This document shows positions 22,905 to 32,307 of a stretch of DNA of 48,000 nt, one piece after another. Position 1 is the stretch's first letter. Each line of letters begins with the position of its first letter. The stretch is from a bacterium CG10_46_32 (lineage in GTDB: Bacteria; Patescibacteriota; Patescibacteriia; UBA2169), in contig MOEI01000024.1 in assembly GCA_001889965.1 (NCBI GenBank), positions 1 through 48,000 of the forward strand. The letters are read 5' to 3'. The translations under genes and the position numbers were made by a program. The notes under the pieces were generated by a model that saw nothing but the letters and a program-made list of their open reading frames with translations, was not told where the DNA came from and made no database searches.

Positions 22905-23639
22905 CTAAGGACAGTTGGTTGCCTTGCGGAAGCCCGCGGCTTGAGCCTCGGCTTCGGTTTTAAAATACTGCTCGCCCTTGGCTGTATCAATTTTTACGAG
23001 ATTGTAGTTGTCACACCCTTGGATGAGGTAGGTTTTACCATACCCGCGCGTTGAGATATTACCCTTGATGGTATACTCCTCGCTTGGGGGCTCGTTGTTT
23101 GTTTCCCGGCGCTCGGACAAAGAATCCTCGTACTCGCAGTGCGCCCAAAGCCCTCGGTTTTCGCGGATAGCCTCCTCCTGCGCGGATACCAAAAGATCCC
23201 GATACCTATTGTCCGGCGGGCTGGCCACTGCCTGGGCGTACCCTTGCCGCACGAGCGTATCGTTTGCGAGCACCCGATCTTCGGATTCGGACGGAGCCTG
23301 CAAAAACACGTACCGCAAAGGCCGGTGGTATATATCTTCCCCGGAAACGTCTCGCTCCAAAATAACGGTTTGGCCATCCAAAAGACTTTTGGCAAAATCA
23401 CGAGACTCCTCGTAGAAACACGCGCCTTTCTCGGGCGCGTCTATGCCAATTAAACGCACGCGCTGTGTGTTGGGAAGGCGGATGGTGTCCCCGTCTACGG
23501 CATACTCAACCACCACCTGCTGTGTGCCGGTTCCTATGGAAAGTTGATCTTTTTTGGCGTACAAAAAACCACCCGCTGCCGCAAGTATGACCAACACCAA
23601 CGTAGTGACGCGCCGAAGCTGTGGTCTGCCAAGTTGCAT
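22905..23639 (-). CDS. membrane-anchored thermonuclease (SNase) with C-terminal sunset-like domain
   Basis: The protein has 244 residues from ATG 23639. An N-terminal anchor (about 10-27) is followed by an SNase domain: DGDTIRL, RVRLIGIDAPE (Arg62 as the active-site Arg) and IYHRPLRYV with the second Arg. The C-terminal 55 residues, with GNISTRGYGKTYLIQGC and FKTEAEAQAAGFRKATNCP, match the small sunset-type module often attached to such nucleases. It should degrade nucleic acid outside the cell, a plausible way to obtain nucleotides in a reduced CPR cell. The start is fixed by a strong Shine-Dalgarno, GGAAGGAG, located at the end of the AbrB gene 2 nt upstream. Confidence 0.88.
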   Translation of the reverse strand: MQLGRPQLRRVTTLVLVILAAAGGFLYAKKDQLSIGTGTQQVVVEYAVDGDTIRLPNTQRVRLIGIDAPEKGACFYEESRDFAKSLLDGQTVILERDVSGEDIYHRPLRYVFLQAPSESEDRVLANDTLVRQGYAQAVASPPDNRYRDLLVSAQEEAIRENRGLWAHCEYEDSLSERRETNNEPPSEEYTIKGNISTRGYGKTYLIQGCDNYNLVKIDTAKGEQYFKTEAEAQAAGFRKATNCP

Positions 23640-23641
23640 AC

Positions 23642-23815
23642 CTACTCCTTCCAATCTGTTATGACAAGCTTTTTGCCTGATCGCTTGACCACAACCTTCT
23701 GCTTTTCGCGCCACTTGAGCGTATCCACGTACTCAACCGGAATGGAAACCACCAAGCTTCCACCCAACCGTGTGAGTTTACGAATGTGCTTGTCTTTGCG
23801 TTCGCGTGTACTCAT
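23642..23815 (-). CDS. AbrB/SpoVT-like DNA-binding protein
   Basis: This 57-residue protein has a swapped-hairpin AbrB core: KLTRLGGSLVVSIPVEYV and QKVVVKRSGKKLVI. It has the typical size of an AbrB-type transcription factor or antitoxin. No toxin follows; the next gene, 2 nt downstream, is the SNase. It may regulate this operon through the inverted repeat just upstream of its start. Confidence 0.8.
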   Translation of the reverse strand: MSTRERKDKHIRKLTRLGGSLVVSIPVEYVDTLKWREKQKVVVKRSGKKLVITDWKE

Positions 23816-23817
23816 AT

Positions 23818-23849
23818 GTATATATTATAATATATATTGCAATATATAC
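23818..23849 (-). promoter_or_regulatory. inverted-repeat operator before the abrB-SNase operon
   Basis: GTATATATT (23818-23826) and AATATATAC (23841-23849) are exact complements 2 nt upstream of the AbrB start codon. The AT-rich region also provides TATAAT-like -10 boxes. AbrB autoregulation is a reasonable inference. Confidence 0.5.
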
Positions 23850-23999
23850 AAACCAGTTGCAGAATACGCCCCAGTGGCGTAGAATTGATATGTTTATATC
23901 CCCTGCGGAATACTGGGGTTTATTGCCTATATGCACTACAAATATATGTGTGACGGTTCTAAAAACAGGTACCAGTAGTATAGAAAAGGAGTTTTAGTT

Positions 24000-24036
24000 C
24001 AAAAAACACCCCCGCAGTTACCTGCGGGGGTGTTTT
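24000..24036 (-). terminator. strong terminator of rpoBC
   Basis: A 15-bp perfect stem (AAAACACCCCCGCAG with its complement) has a short TTAC loop and a T run on the - strand, just after the rpoC stop codon. Confidence 0.92.
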
Positions 24037-24046
24037 GAAGTATAGA

Positions 24047-27000
24047 TTAATCCTGTATGTGGCGAGAAGCAAACCCGGTGCCGGCCGGAATCAGTCGTCC
24101 GATGATGACGTTTTCTTTGAGCCCGCGCAAATGATCAACGCGGCCGCTGATAGCGGCATCAATCAAGACTCTCGCGGTCTCCTGGAACGAAGCCGCAGAG
24201 AGGAAACTTTCAGTGGAAAGCGAAGCTTTGGTAACACCCAAAAGCAGTACTTCGCCTTCGGCAGATTTCTTTTTCGCCTTGTGAGTATCTCTATTCACTG
24301 CGTTGAAATGCGCGCGATCCACAATTTCACCGGGAAGAAAATCAGTGTCTCCTGCGTCTTTAATGTACACGCGGGAGAACATCTGGCGCGCGATAATTTC
24401 CAAATGCTTATCGTTCAATTTCTGGCCTTGGCTTGAGTAGATGTTCTGAATTTCCTTCATAATGTAGCGCTTGGCCGCGTCTTCCCCGCGCAACTCGTAT
24501 AATTGATGCAAATCAACGCTCCCCTCGGTGAGCACATCGCCATGGCTTACCACTTCTCCTTCTTGTGCCAAAACAGAGAATGTTCCTGGAACAGTATAAG
24601 AAATCATGTCCCCAGCCGCGGCAACAACACGTAAAAACTTTTTAGTCTTTTTCACGGTGCCATCCATATTTGCATTCACCACATCGTCCCCGTCAGAGAA
24701 AATCACATCTCCTTTTTTCACACGATCTCCATCAGAAACTTTGCAGCTCTCTTCGGTGTACTCTTCTAAATCATATTTTTCTTCCTGATTTTCAACCGCA
24801 GTAATTTCAATAACGCGATTGCCGCCTTCTTCGTAAATGCGGCTTACTTTGCCGGAAATCTCGCTCACGACCGCACCCTTAGTAATACGGCGTGCCTCAA
24901 AAATTTCTTCTACGCGCGGCAAACCTTGTGTAATGTCTTGGCTTGATGCCACACCGCCAGTATGGAAAGTACGCATGGTCAGCTGAGTTCCCGGTTCACC
25001 AATTGATTGGGCTGCAATAATGCCAACCGCGGTCCCTAATTCAACCGGTGTATTGTATCCAAGGTCATACCCATAACATTTACGGCAGGTGCCGCGGCGC
25101 GATACGCACGAAATTACAGAACGAATTTTAACTGAAGGGAGATCCATGCCAACAACTTTTGCAACATCTTCGCGCCCTATAAATTCCCCTGCTGGAATAA
25201 TTTCCTTGCCGCGCGGCCCCGTAATAGGTTCCGCAAGTACGCGCCCAAGCAAACGATCGGAAACAACAGTATTCATTAACTCGCTGTCTGCTTGTGTTAC
25301 TTCCCAACCAATGGTATCGCCACAATCTTCTTCGGCAACAATAATATCCTGAGCAACATCGATCAACCGGCGGGTTAAGTATCCTGCGTTCGCAGTTCTC
25401 AGAGCAGTGTCAGTAAGTCCTTTTCGTGCGCCGTGAGTGGAAATAAAGTATTCAAGTACATCAAACCCTTCTTTAAAGTTCGCTTTTACCGGCAGCTCCA
25501 TGGTAGCGCCAGAAGGAGATGTCACTAATCCCTTCATACCCATCATCTGAGTGGTTTGACCCCAAGAACCGCGAGCGCCCGATTCAATCATGGTATATAT
25601 AGGATTGAGTTTGTTGCCGTCAAACGATTTTTGAGATGCTTCAGTAACCCGATCCTTAACACGGGCCCAAATTTCAATAACACGCGCATGGCGTTCTTCG
25701 TCGGTGAGGAGGCCTTCTTCGTATTGGCCGGTAATCTGATCAACTTCTGCCTGTGCGATTACAAGCATTTCTTTTTTAACGGTTAATGTTGGCAAATCAG
25801 CCATTGCCCAGCTCATACCTGATTTGGTTGCGTAATAAAACCCAAGACGCATCATAGCATCAAGCATCTGTGCGGTTCGATCAGCTCCGTGCAGATAATA
25901 ACACTCGCTCGTAATATCTTTAAGCACTTTCTTGCTGGTGACAGTATTGATGTAGCCAATTTTTTCCGGAACAACTTCATTAAACAAAAGACGGCCAACA
26001 GTAGTTTCGAGGCGTTCACCTTTGTGTGCCGCAGTAATGTGTTGGTGCAACGTAATCACGCCTGCATGGTGCGCAATAATTGCTTCAGTTGCAGAAGAAA
26101 ATATAGTTTTATATGGCGCAATAGCATCATCCAGCTGTGTTAAGAAGTAGCAGCCGAACACAATATCCAACCCTGGCGTCACCACTGGTTCGCCAGTTGC
26201 GGGCTTAAGCAAGTTTTTTGAGGAAAGCATAATTTCTGCTGCTTCTCTCCGTGCTTCCAACGTCAAAGGAACATGCACAGCCATTTGGTCCCCGTCGAAA
26301 TCTGCGTTAAACGCGGAACACACCAATGGATGTACTTGAATAGCTTTTCCTTCGATCAATGTCGGTTGAAACGCCTGAATGCCGAGCCGGTGCAAGGTCG
26401 GAGCGCGATTCAAAAATACATGCGCATCACGCGTTACTTCTTCTAGGATGTCCCACACTTCGGCATGCCCAGCCTCAATGTACCGATTAGCGCTGCGCAC
26501 ATTATGCACAATTTCACGCTTAATCAACTGGCTTATAACAAATGGCTTGAAAAGCTCGAGTGCCATGGTTTTAGGCAAACCACACTGATGCAGTTTGAGT
26601 TTTGGACCAACTACAATAACGGAGCGCCCTGAATAGTCGATACGTTTTCCTAAAAGATTCTGTCTAAATCGACCTTGCTTTCCCTTAAGCATGTCTGCAA
26701 TAGATCGCAACACGCGGCGCTGGCCCGTTGAAGCAGTTACTGTTTTGCCGTGGCGCGCACCATTATCAATGAGCGCGTCTACTGCTTCCTGCAACATGCG
26801 CTTTTCATTGCGGACAATCACTTCTGGGGCATTCAGTTCCTTGAGTCGTTTTAAGCGGTTATTGCGGTTGATAACGCGGCGATATAAATCATTTAAATCG
26901 CTCGTCGCGAACCGGCCTCCATCGAGCTGGACCATAGGGCGCAAATCCGGAGGAATCACCGGAATGACGGTGAGCACCATTGACTCAGGCCGAATGCCGG

Positions 27001-27952
27001 TTTTTTGGAGGCTTTGCAAAAGCTTGGCACGGCGCATAATTTTTTTCCGCTTACCGCCTTTTGCTTTTTCGAGCTGCGTGTCGAGCGCAGTAACCGCCGC
27101 AGCTAAATCAACATTAGAAAGTAATTGATGAATCGCCTCTGCGCCAATCGATGCCTCAAAAATATGCCCATACTTAAGAGAGAGATCATGGTACATGCTT
27201 TCCGAAATAATCTGCATTGGCGCAAGGCTCGTGAGTTCTTGATTCGCCATTTCAAAAGCGCGAGTCAACTGCTCTGTTTTTTCCTCAAGCAATTTTTCAA
27301 GCTTATCTTTTTCGGTCCGCATGCGACTGGTAAACTCATCGCCAGAAACACCTTCGTGCGCAAGCGATGCCTGCTTGTCGGAAATTGCTTTTTCAAATTC
27401 GCGAGCAAGCTGAGCGCTCTTGCTTTTGTACTCTTGCTGCACCTGCTCTAACAACTGTTTCTTTTTCTGCTCATCAACCGAGGATACGATAAAACTTGCA
27501 AAATAAATAACTTTTTCCAAATCCTGCACCGAGAGGTCAAGTACTAAGCCGATTTTAGAAGGTACGCCACGCAAAAACCAAATATGAGAAACAGGAGCTG
27601 AGAGATCGATATGCCCCATGCGCTCGCGTCGAACCAACGCGCGTGTAACTTCTACGCCGCACTTGTCGCACACAATACCTTTATAGCGAATACGCTTATA
27701 TTTTCCGCAATAACATTCCCAGTCCTTGGTTGGGCCAAAAATTCGCTCATCAAATAAGCCGTCTTTTTCTGGTTTTTGGGTTCTGTAATTAATAGTCTCA
27801 GGCTTGGTAACTTCGCCATACGACCACTCATGAAGATCGTCTGGAGATGCGAGCCTAAGGCGGATAGCTTCAAAATCAACCATACGTGCCGCTGGCTGTC
27901 CGGTTGAAAGTGTTTTTGTTGATGATGGTGTAGACATAGATGGATGTGGCAT
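24047..27952 (-). CDS. rpoC: DNA-directed RNA polymerase subunit beta'
   Basis: This 1301-residue protein is the catalytic large subunit. The N-terminal zinc ribbon (CYCGKY...CDKCGVE, about 80-100) and the catalytic loop NADFDGDQMA (about 550) with the three Mg-binding Asp are present. The second zinc cluster, with CVSRRGTCRKCYGYD, lies near 955-970. The length is at the short end for bacteria, as usual in CPR. The ATG overlaps the rpoB stop codon (TAATG), so translation is coupled. Termination is at the strong hairpin 24000-24036. Confidence 0.99.
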   Translation of the reverse strand: MPHPSMSTPSSTKTLSTGQPAARMVDFEAIRLRLASPDDLHEWSYGEVTKPETINYRTQKPEKDGLFDERIFGPTKDWECYCGKYKRIRYKGIVCDKCGVEVTRALVRRERMGHIDLSAPVSHIWFLRGVPSKIGLVLDLSVQDLEKVIYFASFIVSSVDEQKKKQLLEQVQQEYKSKSAQLAREFEKAISDKQASLAHEGVSGDEFTSRMRTEKDKLEKLLEEKTEQLTRAFEMANQELTSLAPMQIISESMYHDLSLKYGHIFEASIGAEAIHQLLSNVDLAAAVTALDTQLEKAKGGKRKKIMRRAKLLQSLQKTGIRPESMVLTVIPVIPPDLRPMVQLDGGRFATSDLNDLYRRVINRNNRLKRLKELNAPEVIVRNEKRMLQEAVDALIDNGARHGKTVTASTGQRRVLRSIADMLKGKQGRFRQNLLGKRIDYSGRSVIVVGPKLKLHQCGLPKTMALELFKPFVISQLIKREIVHNVRSANRYIEAGHAEVWDILEEVTRDAHVFLNRAPTLHRLGIQAFQPTLIEGKAIQVHPLVCSAFNADFDGDQMAVHVPLTLEARREAAEIMLSSKNLLKPATGEPVVTPGLDIVFGCYFLTQLDDAIAPYKTIFSSATEAIIAHHAGVITLHQHITAAHKGERLETTVGRLLFNEVVPEKIGYINTVTSKKVLKDITSECYYLHGADRTAQMLDAMMRLGFYYATKSGMSWAMADLPTLTVKKEMLVIAQAEVDQITGQYEEGLLTDEERHARVIEIWARVKDRVTEASQKSFDGNKLNPIYTMIESGARGSWGQTTQMMGMKGLVTSPSGATMELPVKANFKEGFDVLEYFISTHGARKGLTDTALRTANAGYLTRRLIDVAQDIIVAEEDCGDTIGWEVTQADSELMNTVVSDRLLGRVLAEPITGPRGKEIIPAGEFIGREDVAKVVGMDLPSVKIRSVISCVSRRGTCRKCYGYDLGYNTPVELGTAVGIIAAQSIGEPGTQLTMRTFHTGGVASSQDITQGLPRVEEIFEARRITKGAVVSEISGKVSRIYEEGGNRVIEITAVENQEEKYDLEEYTEESCKVSDGDRVKKGDVIFSDGDDVVNANMDGTVKKTKKFLRVVAAAGDMISYTVPGTFSVLAQEGEVVSHGDVLTEGSVDLHQLYELRGEDAAKRYIMKEIQNIYSSQGQKLNDKHLEIIARQMFSRVYIKDAGDTDFLPGEIVDRAHFNAVNRDTHKAKKKSAEGEVLLLGVTKASLSTESFLSAASFQETARVLIDAAISGRVDHLRGLKENVIIGRLIPAGTGFASRHIQD

Positions 27953-30900
27953 TAACGTTCATCTCCTTCGTGTGATTTCTGTTCTTTTATAACTTTTCCT
28001 CCTTTTAAGAGTTCTACATCAAGACACAAACCCTTAAGCTCGCGAACAAGAACATTAAATGATTCCGGAACATTGCGCTTTTCAATACGCTCGCCTTTGA
28101 TAATAGCTTCGTATGCTTTAGACCTACCTGGCACATCGTCGGATTTGATGGTTAAAATTTCCTGCAATGTGTGCGCCGCGCCATATGCTTCGAGCGCCCA
28201 TACTTCCATTTCTCCGAACCGCTGGCCGCCGAATTGCGCTTTTCCGCCAAGTGGTTGCTGGGTAACTAATGAGTATGGCCCAATTGAACGCTGGTGAATC
28301 TTATCCTCCACTAAGTGATTCAACTTAAGCATGTAAATATAGCCAACCGTTGCTTTTTGATTGAATGCACTGCCGGTTTTGCCGTCGTAGAGTTGAATTT
28401 TTCCATCTTCTGAATAGCCAGCGCGGGTAAGTTCTGAACGGATAACACTCTCAGGAACACCGTCGAGTGCAGGGCTTGCTACTTTGTACCCCAGCGCGTG
28501 AGCAGCCAAACCAAGATGGGTTTCCAAAATTTGTCCGAGGTTCATACGGCTTGCCACGCCAAGTGGATTGAGGATGATATCAATCGGGCGGCCATTCTCG
28601 TCAAATGGCATATCCTCTATTGGCACAATCTTGGAAATAACACCTTTGTTTCCATGGCGTCCAGCCATTTTGTCGCCCACCTGGACCTTGCGCAAGCTTG
28701 CAATGGAAACCTGTATAGTCTTGAGTACGCCAGAAGGAAGTTTGTCTCCGTTCTCGCGAGAAAAGATTTTAATATCCACCACTTTGCCATGCTCGCCATG
28801 CTCAAGATATAAAGAAGAATCACGCACGTCTTTTGCTTTTTCTCCAAAAATTGCTCGCAATAGTTTTTCTTCTGCAGAAAGCTCGGCTTCGCCTTTTGGC
28901 GTAATTTTTCCAACAAGGATGTCGCCGCTCTTAGCTTCGGCGCCAATGCGGACAACGCCTTCTGCGTCAAGATCCTTAAGCTTGTCTTCACCAACATTCG
29001 GAATATCACGAGTAATAATCTCAGGCCCAAGCTTTGTGTCGCGCACATCAATAGTATAGTCATCAATATGAATAGAGGTATAGCGATCCTGTTGAACCAA
29101 GCGCTCTGAAATCAAAATAGCGTCTTCGTAGTTGCCTCCTTCCCAAGAAAGGAATCCAACGAGTACGTTTTGTCCTAATGCGAGTTCGCCGCCATCGGTT
29201 GCTGCGCCATCGGCGATAACTTCGCCCTCAACAACTTTGTCGCCTCGGTTCACAATAGGCTTTTGGTTCATGGAAGTAGAGGCATTTGAACGCACAAATT
29301 TTCCAAGCTTGTATTCTTTGATTTCTTTTTTGTGCTTGATGGTAATTTTATTAGACTGCACGCCAATCACTTCTCCATCTGCGTCTGCAAGTATAACCTG
29401 TCCTGAGTCCATAGCAGCACGGTACTCAACCCCGGTGCCAACAACAGGAGATTCGGGACGAACTACGGCAATGGCTTGGCGCTGCATGTTTGTTCCCATC
29501 AATGCGCGCACCGCATCGTCGTGTTCTAAGAATGGAATCAATGAGGTGGCAATACTCACAATTTGTTTTGCGGAAATATCAGCGTATTGAACCTCATCAA
29601 CCATAACGAACATTGGTTCACCTTTCACCCGAGCCTCAACTTTATCAGCTACAAAGTATCCCTGTTCATCAACCTGAGTAGTTGCGGCAGTGGTAACACT
29701 ATTGCTCTCCTCAAGAGCTGAAAGGTATTTGATTTCATTCGTAACCCGCGCGCGGCCATCTGCTTCGGCAACTACTTTTCGGTACGGCGTTTCTAAAAAT
29801 CCAAATTGATTAATGCGAGCGTAGCTTGCCAAGTGTCCCACCAAACCAATGTTTGGTCCTTCGGGAGTCGCAATTGGGCAAATTCTACCGTAATGAGTTC
29901 GGTGCACGTCGCGGACATCAAACCCTGCGCGTTCACGAGACAGGCCTCCTGGGCCCATGGCAGAGAGCCTGCGCTTGTGCTCTAATTCTGCGAGCGGGTT
30001 AGTCTGGTCCATGAACTGCGAAAGCTGGCTCGACATAAAAAATTCTTTGATCGAACCAATCACCGGGCGCGCATTGATAAGCTGGTTAGGAGTAATGGTA
30101 TTAATGTCGAGCGTGGACATTCGATCTTTAATAATGCGCTCCATGCGCGCCAAACCAACACGCAATTTGTTCTGCACAAGCTCGCCCACCGTGCGGACGC
30201 GGCGATTAGAAAGATGATCAATATCATCAGACGGCTCCTGCGTGACTGTTAAGCGCATAATTTCACGAATAACAAGCGCCAAATCTTCGGATCGCAATAT
30301 GCGGTGCTCTTTGTCGTTTGGCACATCAAGCTTGAATCGCTCGTTAATTTTGTAGCGACCTACTTTGGAAAAATCGTATCGATCAAAATTGAAAAACATC
30401 GCATGAATCAATTGCTTTGCGTTTGATGCGGTTGCGAGATCCCCCGGACGAATGCGCTTGTATACTTCTTTTAATCCTTCGTCTTCATTCTTTGCAGTGT
30501 CGCGCTTTAATGTTTCGTCGAGCATGGATTGTTCTTTCTCGGAAAGATCACCAAACAAGCTTCGAATTTCTCCTTCGGTTCCATAGCCAAAGGCGCGCAA
30601 CAGCGATGTTATCGCTACCTTGCGCTTGCGATCAATCTTTACCCAAACAGCTCCATTTGCATCGGTCTCAATTTCAAGCCATGCACCGCGATTTGGAATA
30701 ATCTTCGCGCCATAGTGAGTTATGCCGCGCACCACTTCGGATGTAAAAAATACGCCCGCGCTTCTAATAAGCTGGGAAACAATGACGCGCTCAATGCCAT
30801 TGATGATAAACGTGCCGCGGGGCGTCATCATTGGAAAGTCGCCTAAATAAATTTCTTGCTCCTTGATTTCTCCGCTTCTCTTATTAACAAGACGCGCGCG

Positions 30901-31215
30901 AACACGAATAGCAGACTCGTACGTGACATTCTTTGCACGCGCAGTGGTTTCGTCAAACTTAGGATCATCAAGGTAATAATTTTCTAAATAAAGCTCCAAA
31001 TCTCGTCCAATAAAATCCTTAATTGGAGAAATTTCGTCAAAAAGCTCTCGTAATCCGTCATTCAGTAGCCAATCATATGATTGCTTTTGAGACTCAATCA
31101 AATCTGGCAGCGGAATAGCGTCATGTAGCGTCGTAAAGAATTTTCGGTCTGTTTTTGGGGAAAAACGGGCCGAACCTCCGGAAAACATGTTTTCCTGTTT
31201 TGCGTCTTGCTTCAT
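27952..31215 (-). CDS. rpoB: DNA-directed RNA polymerase subunit beta
   Basis: The protein has 1087 residues, shorter than the E. coli protein because lineage-specific inserts are absent. The rifampicin-pocket segment [14 protein letters not shown]...[12 protein letters not shown] (about 385-415) is intact, with the residues matching E. coli Gln513, Asp516, His526 and Ser531 present. The C-terminal [20 protein letters not shown] block is also present. No rplJ/rplL genes precede it, unlike the usual order. Instead there is a leader of about 280 nt with its own consensus promoter and a terminator-like hairpin. Confidence 0.99.
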   Translation of the reverse strand: MKQDAKQENMFSGGSARFSPKTDRKFFTTLHDAIPLPDLIESQKQSYDWLLNDGLRELFDEISPIKDFIGRDLELYLENYYLDDPKFDETTARAKNVTYESAIRVRARLVNKRSGEIKEQEIYLGDFPMMTPRGTFIINGIERVIVSQLIRSAGVFFTSEVVRGITHYGAKIIPNRGAWLEIETDANGAVWVKIDRKRKVAITSLLRAFGYGTEGEIRSLFGDLSEKEQSMLDETLKRDTAKNEDEGLKEVYKRIRPGDLATASNAKQLIHAMFFNFDRYDFSKVGRYKINERFKLDVPNDKEHRILRSEDLALVIREIMRLTVTQEPSDDIDHLSNRRVRTVGELVQNKLRVGLARMERIIKDRMSTLDINTITPNQLINARPVIGSIKEFFMSSQLSQFMDQTNPLAELEHKRRLSAMGPGGLSRERAGFDVRDVHRTHYGRICPIATPEGPNIGLVGHLASYARINQFGFLETPYRKVVAEADGRARVTNEIKYLSALEESNSVTTAATTQVDEQGYFVADKVEARVKGEPMFVMVDEVQYADISAKQIVSIATSLIPFLEHDDAVRALMGTNMQRQAIAVVRPESPVVGTGVEYRAAMDSGQVILADADGEVIGVQSNKITIKHKKEIKEYKLGKFVRSNASTSMNQKPIVNRGDKVVEGEVIADGAATDGGELALGQNVLVGFLSWEGGNYEDAILISERLVQQDRYTSIHIDDYTIDVRDTKLGPEIITRDIPNVGEDKLKDLDAEGVVRIGAEAKSGDILVGKITPKGEAELSAEEKLLRAIFGEKAKDVRDSSLYLEHGEHGKVVDIKIFSRENGDKLPSGVLKTIQVSIASLRKVQVGDKMAGRHGNKGVISKIVPIEDMPFDENGRPIDIILNPLGVASRMNLGQILETHLGLAAHALGYKVASPALDGVPESVIRSELTRAGYSEDGKIQLYDGKTGSAFNQKATVGYIYMLKLNHLVEDKIHQRSIGPYSLVTQQPLGGKAQFGGQRFGEMEVWALEAYGAAHTLQEILTIKSDDVPGRSKAYEAIIKGERIEKRNVPESFNVLVRELKGLCLDVELLKGGKVIKEQKSHEGDER

Positions 31216-31374
31216 ATCGTATGTTAACTTTTTGACTTATGAGTACAAAAACAAGTTCTTTTGATCCTATGACCCTCTTACTCTGTTGAGCTGGGGGACA
31301 GAGAGCTCACAGACGGTAAAAATGAGAAATTATCTTTAATGTACCTTCGTTTACCCTATGGGTGTACCAATAAT

Positions 31375-31406
31375 ATAAAAAATTCCTTATTTTGGCTAAA
31401 ATAAGG
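31375..31406 (-). terminator. terminator-like hairpin in the rpoB leader
   Basis: CCTTATTTT and AAAATAAGG form a 9-bp stem with loop AGCC, followed on the - strand by AATTTTTTAT. It sits between the promoter and rpoB, 170 nt before the start codon, so read-through is needed for rpoBC expression from this promoter. Just upstream, GAGAA/TTCTC and TTACCG/CGGTAA can form two mutually exclusive stems. Confidence 0.6.
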
Positions 31407-31409
31407 CTT

Positions 31410-31493
31410 TTACCGAGAACCGAGTGCGGTAATTCTCCTATGTTTTGAGAAACAGAAACAATGTTTCACAAAATCAATGAATAGTTGGTGCAT
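31410..31493 (-). CDS. possible 27-residue leader peptide before rpoB
   Basis: The ATG at 31493 lies about 3 nt after the predicted start of transcription, so it could be read as a leaderless ORF. It encodes MHQLFIDFVKHCFCFSKHRR plus seven more residues, rich in His, Cys, Phe and Arg. Its stop codon lies inside the TTACCG/CGGTAA stem and 3 nt before the terminator-like hairpin. This geometry is that of an attenuator leader. It may also be chance. Confidence 0.4.
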   Translation of the reverse strand: MHQLFIDFVKHCFCFSKHRRITALGSR

Positions 31494-31503
31494 GACAAAA
31501 GCT

Positions 31504-31532
31504 ATTGTATCTATTTTGAGAGACCCTGTCAA
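31504..31532 (-). promoter_or_regulatory. rpoBC promoter
   Basis: On the - strand TTGACA (31527-31532), exactly 17 nt, and TACAAT (31504-31509). Transcription should begin near 31496, giving a leader of about 280 nt. Confidence 0.82.
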
Positions 31533-31602
31533 GCTAAGGTTAGCTAAAACGTTACAGCCCCTGTGGATAACTCAAAAGAAAGACAACTTTAGCACATTGA
31601 TT

Positions 31603-32304
31603 TTATTTTGACAAATGATTCTCTTTCCCAATTTTCCGGAGCTCTGGCTTCATCACAAAGACCAATAAAGACACGGCCGTAAACACAGCATATACAATAA
31701 AGGAAATAGTGCTGTGCTCTGCAACGCCCGCGCCCAAAAAACTAGTAGCAAGTTTGCCTGGAATCTTGCCGATAAGGATAATCCACAAAAACGTTTTAAA
31801 GGGTATGGATCGCGACAGACCAACAAGGTACACCAGCAGATCATCGGGCGGGCCCGGAAGAAGAAAAAGTAAAAAAATGATATACACGCCTTTTTCAAGA
31901 ACAGCGTCGTATGCCAATAGCTTTTCTTCTTTAATAAACAAATTTACAAATCTCCTGCCAAACTTCCGCGTGAACGCAAACACGATAATCGCACCAAGCA
32001 CCCAGCCCGTGTAATTGTATACAAACCCAACCCATGGGCCAAAAATATATCCCCCCGCAACATTGATCAAAAAATTATTTAACGGCGCAATAATCACCTG
32101 CGCAACCTGAAGCAAAAACAATGCCAACGGGGCTGCTCGGCCATAACTAAGCACCCACGAACGAATTGCCTCAGGAGAAGTAAAAATTTTTGAAACCGTT
32201 CCAGCGAAATAAAAAATAAGGCCCCCTAAAATCAAAACGCCAAGCGTAGCCGCTGCAATTTTCTTACTGTGTTGCTTACTATAACCAACTTTAAACCACG
32301 ACAT
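31603..32304 (-). CDS. TVP38/TMEM64 (DedA-like, VTT domain) membrane protein
   Basis: This 233-residue protein has about five or six hydrophobic segments. The VTT signature is present: NVAGGYIFGPWVGFVYNYTG, FTRKFGRRFV and LLPGPPDDLLVYLVGLS. Family members are lipid scramblase or transporter-like proteins of the cytoplasmic membrane; the substrate here is unknown. The gene begins 3 nt after the Mur ligase stop codon, so the two are one operon, pointing to an envelope role. Confidence 0.85.
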   Translation of the reverse strand: MSWFKVGYSKQHSKKIAAATLGVLILGGLIFYFAGTVSKIFTSPEAIRSWVLSYGRAAPLALFLLQVAQVIIAPLNNFLINVAGGYIFGPWVGFVYNYTGWVLGAIIVFAFTRKFGRRFVNLFIKEEKLLAYDAVLEKGVYIIFLLFLLPGPPDDLLVYLVGLSRSIPFKTFLWIILIGKIPGKLATSFLGAGVAEHSTISFIVYAVFTAVSLLVFVMKPELRKIGKENHLSK

Positions 32305-32307
32305 ACT

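Noticed and set aside
28498-29066. Open frames of 100-163 codons on both strands inside rpoB
   Set aside because: These are shadows of the rpoB reading frame, favoured by its codon bias.
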